From: Bacteroidota bacterium
GTDB taxonomy: Bacteria; Bacteroidota; Ignavibacteria; Kapaibacteriales; UBA2268
Direction of reading: 5' to 3'
Assembly: GCA_024280675.1 (NCBI GenBank)
Contig: JAJRPT010000108.1
Coordinates: 1-7,895, forward strand
Length of the DNA: 7,895 nt
The notes below the pieces were generated by a model. That model was not told the origin of the DNA. It did no database searches and was given only the letters and a program-made list of their open reading frames with translations. Shown here piece by piece: positions 5,828 to 7,895 of the stretch. Within the stretch, counting starts at the first letter, position 1. The number at the start of each line of letters is the position of its first letter. The position numbers were made by a program, and so were the translations under genes.

Positions 5828-6604
5828 TTATAAAATATATCCAAAAATTGCGTCAAGTATCAAAATGCAAGAAGCACTGAGTGTAAAAGATTTGACGGTG
5901 GAACGGCCCACTCCCTCTGCACCTCCTTGGGTGGCAAATCCAGTATGCACACCAATTATAGCGGTAGTTCCTCCGAAGACAAATGATTTAAATATTCCGA
6001 TAAACACATCATGGGTCGAAAAAAAAGTAATCATTGATCCGAAAAAAGTATTTGCCGAGAATCCAAATTTGAAATGGGTGAGCAAGAAACCACCAAGAAT
6101 TGCCACAATATCCGAAAACACAACAAGCAAAGGCATCATCACAAGTGCTGCAATCACCCTAGGCATTGCCAAGAATCTAATTCTATCGATTGCCATCATT
6201 TCGAGTGCGTCGAGTTGTTCGGTCACTTTCATAGTCCCGATTTGGGCAGCGATAGCTCCGCCAACCCGCCCTGCAATCACAAGTGCAGTCAGAACAGGAG
6301 TGAGTTCGGTGAAAATAACCGTTGCAATCGAAGAGCCTAGAAATGGAGTAGCAACATTAATCATATTAAATTTATCGAAAAGGTTTGTTGCTTGAAGTGC
6401 TGCAATCGCACCTGTGAACGAACCTATGAGCAAGACTAAGGGCAAAGAATCGGCACCAACTATTGCCATCTGCTCAAGTACCAGCTTTCTATCTTTATAA
6501 ATTCTTGGAACATATCTGAATATTTGTCCACTAAGAATTATAAGCGATCCAAATTTTTGGGTAAAGCTAATTACTTTCCTACCAAAATATTGAACAAACT
6601 GCAT
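5828..6604 (-). CDS. mlaE: MlaE/YrbE-family ABC transporter permease
   Basis: This is the integral inner-membrane subunit of an MCE-type phospholipid transport ABC system that moves lipids between inner and outer membrane. The MlaE hallmark is clear at about 100-136: ELTPVLTALVIAGRVGGAIAAQ followed by GTMKVTEQLDALEMM. Hydrophobic segments lie near 52-72, 93-113, 145-172, 200-222 and 238-257, with an amphipathic N-terminal helix, and 258 aa is the normal length. ATG at 6602-6604 has only a weak A-rich leader. Normal partners are an MlaF ATPase and an MlaD MCE protein. Neither is beside it: two TerB-like genes follow and an unrelated gene diverges upstream, so the partners must be encoded elsewhere if the system is complete. 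Confidence 0.93.
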   Translation of the reverse strand: MQFVQYFGRKVISFTQKFGSLIILSGQIFRYVPRIYKDRKLVLEQMAIVGADSLPLVLLIGSFTGAIAALQATNLFDKFNMINVATPFLGSSIATVIFTELTPVLTALVIAGRVGGAIAAQIGTMKVTEQLDALEMMAIDRIRFLAMPRVIAALVMMPLLVVFSDIVAILGGFLLTHFKFGFSANTFFGSMITFFSTHDVFIGIFKSFVFGGTTAIIGVHTGFATQGGAEGVGRSTVKSFTLSASCILILDAIFGYIL

Positions 6605-6645
6605 TGCTAGACTTTTTCTTTATTTAGAAGAGGTGAGTTTTTATT

Positions 6646-6678
6646 TTGACAAATATAGCATAAGAAAATATAATTTTG
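6646..6678 (+). promoter_or_regulatory. Consensus promoter for the secreted protein gene at 6733
   Basis: TTGACA (6646-6651), a 17-bp spacer and TATAAT (6669-6674) match the sigma-70 consensus at all 12 positions. The same segment contains TAATTTTG (6671-6678), which fits the Bacteroidota TAnnTTTG element, with TTTG (6645-6648) 22 bp upstream. Transcription would start near 6681-6686, giving a leader of about 50 nt before ATG 6733. On the minus strand TATATTTG (6650-6657) could be a -10 for mlaE, but it lacks a recognisable upstream box. Confidence 0.75.
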
Positions 6679-6727
6679 GCACATTTTCTGCTATGGAACT
6701 TAAAAGCAATAGACTTCACTAAATAAA

Positions 6728-6742
6728 AAATAATGATTATCA
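6728..6742. promoter_or_regulatory. Fur-box-like sequence over the start codon at 6733
   Basis: The 15 bases match the 7-1-7 Fur consensus TGATAATGATTATCA at 13 positions, missing only the outer TG. An overlapping perfect inverted repeat AATGATT-ATC-AATCATT spans 6732-6748. The site covers the ATG and lies downstream of the promoter, where a repressor could block elongation or translation. AT-rich sequence makes chance matches easier, and no iron-related gene is visible. Confidence 0.3.
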
Positions 6743-7895
6743 ATCATTTTGACATAAAGAAAATAATCCCACGAAGATTCAGTATTTTGCTGTGCGGAAT
6801 ATATTTATTCCTATTTATATCAATGCTTTATAGTCCAATTCATGCTCAAGTGGCAAGCACTGCCAACTGGCTCTACCCCGATGGTAACCCGCAAGCCACT
6901 AAGCATGTCCTAAAGAGTTCGGCCGAGCAGAGAATCGACTCAATGACTGTCAAATGGTCAACAAGAGCCATTTTTGGCGATGTTGTTCCGCTTGTTGGCA
7001 ATATTATTCTCAATCCAAAATTGAGATCTACATTTGCCTATGGTCCAAATGAAATGGTGGCGATGGTTGAAGATAGTATTGTCATTGTCGATGGTAGTGG
7101 TAAAGTCAGTCGCTCTTTGGAACTTTGGGGCGAGGGTTTTCCTTATGTTAAAAATATTTCTGTGCTTTTTGATACAAGCAGAAGCGAGCTGACCGAAGAA
7201 ACTGGCAGACAAGTTTGGCTTGGGCTAGAAACAGTTGAGCACTCCAGAGTAAAGAGTACAACAAGCAGCAGAGCAGATACACTTGCTGTGGCCTACCTTG
7301 CCAGATACAATCCCCAAAGCGAACGACCCGAGATTACAAAAAGAATAGCCATTGATATGCGGGCATTTGCACCAAATTATTCAGCATCTATTAAGCCCGT
7401 GTTTGCTTATTCTAATAATGGCAAGGTGTCTGTCTTTGCCCAAGTAAATACCTCGGTGCCAACATTTAATCTTAACGAAACAGAACCTGATGATCCTCCA
7501 TTTTTCCGTGGAATGATACAGTTTGATGCCAAGGCTAGTGTTGGTCAATTTCAGATTGAAACTTATGGATATGAGCTAGACAATATTTACACTCTTGGTC
7601 CAGAGGTATCGGACAAATCACCATCTATTGCAAATCTTGTGTACCCAGGAAGTAACAGTAAATTTCTGACAATGTCAATGCCAATTTTCCCAGACAATAG
7701 AATCCCTGGTCTCAAGATGCCAAACCTTACATCGAATGAAAACAGGATGGTAACAGATTTGCCCTACTTGAGCAGACTGCTTTTCACAGGATCGGAAGTG
7801 CAAGCCAATATTAAAGAGGAAATTAGAGATTTCACAGACTCATCTCGTCCGAAGATGCGTCCGCTACACATTGAACTCTTTGACCCAGATTACCC
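6733..7895 (+). CDS. Secreted protein of unknown function, 3' partial
   Basis: An open frame of 387 codons runs from ATG 6733 to the window end without a stop, so the gene is cut off. Residues 1-38 look like a Sec signal peptide: basic start (KKIIPRR), hydrophobic core about 16-34, and likely cleavage after IHA (38) before QVAST. The Cys at 21 is inside the core and does not fit a lipobox. The mature part is rich in Ser, Thr, Asn and alternating hydrophobic residues (for example MVAMVEDSIVIVDGSGKVSRSLELWGEG... in pieces), which suggests beta structure such as a propeller or sandwich. I recognise no family. Any C-terminal sorting domain would be outside the window. The start has an A-rich leader, no Shine-Dalgarno, and a consensus promoter about 60 bp upstream. 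It is divergent from mlaE. Confidence 0.85.
   Translation, partial: MIINHFDIKKIIPRRFSILLCGIYLFLFISMLYSPIHAQVASTANWLYPDGNPQATKHVLKSSAEQRIDSMTVKWSTRAIFGDVVPLVGNIILNPKLRSTFAYGPNEMVAMVEDSIVIVDGSGKVSRSLELWGEGFPYVKNISVLFDTSRSELTEETGRQVWLGLETVEHSRVKSTTSSRADTLAVAYLARYNPQSERPEITKRIAIDMRAFAPNYSASIKPVFAYSNNGKVSVFAQVNTSVPTFNLNETEPDDPPFFRGMIQFDAKASVGQFQIETYGYELDNIYTLGPEVSDKSPSIANLVYPGSNSKFLTMSMPIFPDNRIPGLKMPNLTSNENRMVTDLPYLSRLLFTGSEVQANIKEEIRDFTDSSRPKMRPLHIELFDPDY

Noticed and set aside
5865..6395. Plus-strand open frame of 176 codons opposite mlaE
   Set aside because: It mirrors the mlaE frame, and its translation is a compositional shadow of the conserved permease.
6693..6722. Nine-codon open frame (MELKSNRLH) in the leader of the secreted protein gene
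   Set aside because: No ribosome binding site and no attenuator-like structure; such short frames are expected by chance.
6781..6800. Possible lipobox around Cys21 of the secreted protein
   Set aside because: The residue before Cys is Leu and hydrophobic sequence continues after it, which does not fit a lipobox; cleavage after Ala38 is more likely.
6958..7212. Minus-strand open frame of 84 codons
   Set aside because: It overlaps the long plus-strand gene that has a signal peptide and consensus promoter; its own translation has no recognisable features.

Overview
The window most resembles a chromosomal segment from the Bacteroidota/Chlorobiota/Kapabacteria (FCB) side of the bacterial tree. 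The clues are a eukaryote-type citrate synthase without allosteric extensions, an HslV with a short propeptide ending in IRS-TT, a Mip/FkpA-like lipoprotein, several A-rich leaders without a Shine-Dalgarno, and one promoter that fits both the sigma-70 consensus and the Bacteroidota TAnnTTTG element. The rank is an inference, and no rRNA or marker beyond these genes is present.

Layout. Bases 1-441 hold a 160-bp tandem array. Each unit carries the last 23 codons of citrate synthase, its stop, an intrinsic terminator and a spacer with an inverted repeat. The array ends inside the intact citrate synthase gene (370-1647, minus). A 228-bp intergenic region separates it from a divergent plus-strand operon: hslV (1876-2424), hslU (2466-3869) and an FKBP-type lipoprotein (3881-4648). 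That operon ends at a strong hairpin terminator (4681-4717) that lies between convergent genes. On the minus strand follow two paralogous TerB-like genes (4760-5257 and 5271-5756), preceded by an MlaE-type ABC permease (5828-6604). Across a 128-bp divergent promoter region, a secreted protein of unknown function starts at 6733 on the plus strand and runs off the window end with no stop codon.

How the genes work together. HslV and HslU form the ATP-dependent cytoplasmic protease, and the FKBP lipoprotein behind it is probably an envelope chaperone, so the operon reads as protein quality control. Citrate synthase is the entry step of the TCA cycle. MlaE is the membrane subunit of a lipid-transport ABC system, but its usual partners, the MlaF ATPase and the MlaD MCE protein, are not next to it; two TerB-like proteins follow instead.

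Most of the window is ordinary housekeeping sequence. The least ordinary parts are the citrate synthase 3'-end array, where the middle copy differs mostly at synonymous sites; the orphan mlaE plus TerB pair; and the consensus promoter with a Fur-like palindrome over the start codon of the edge gene. I see no convincing complete new system.
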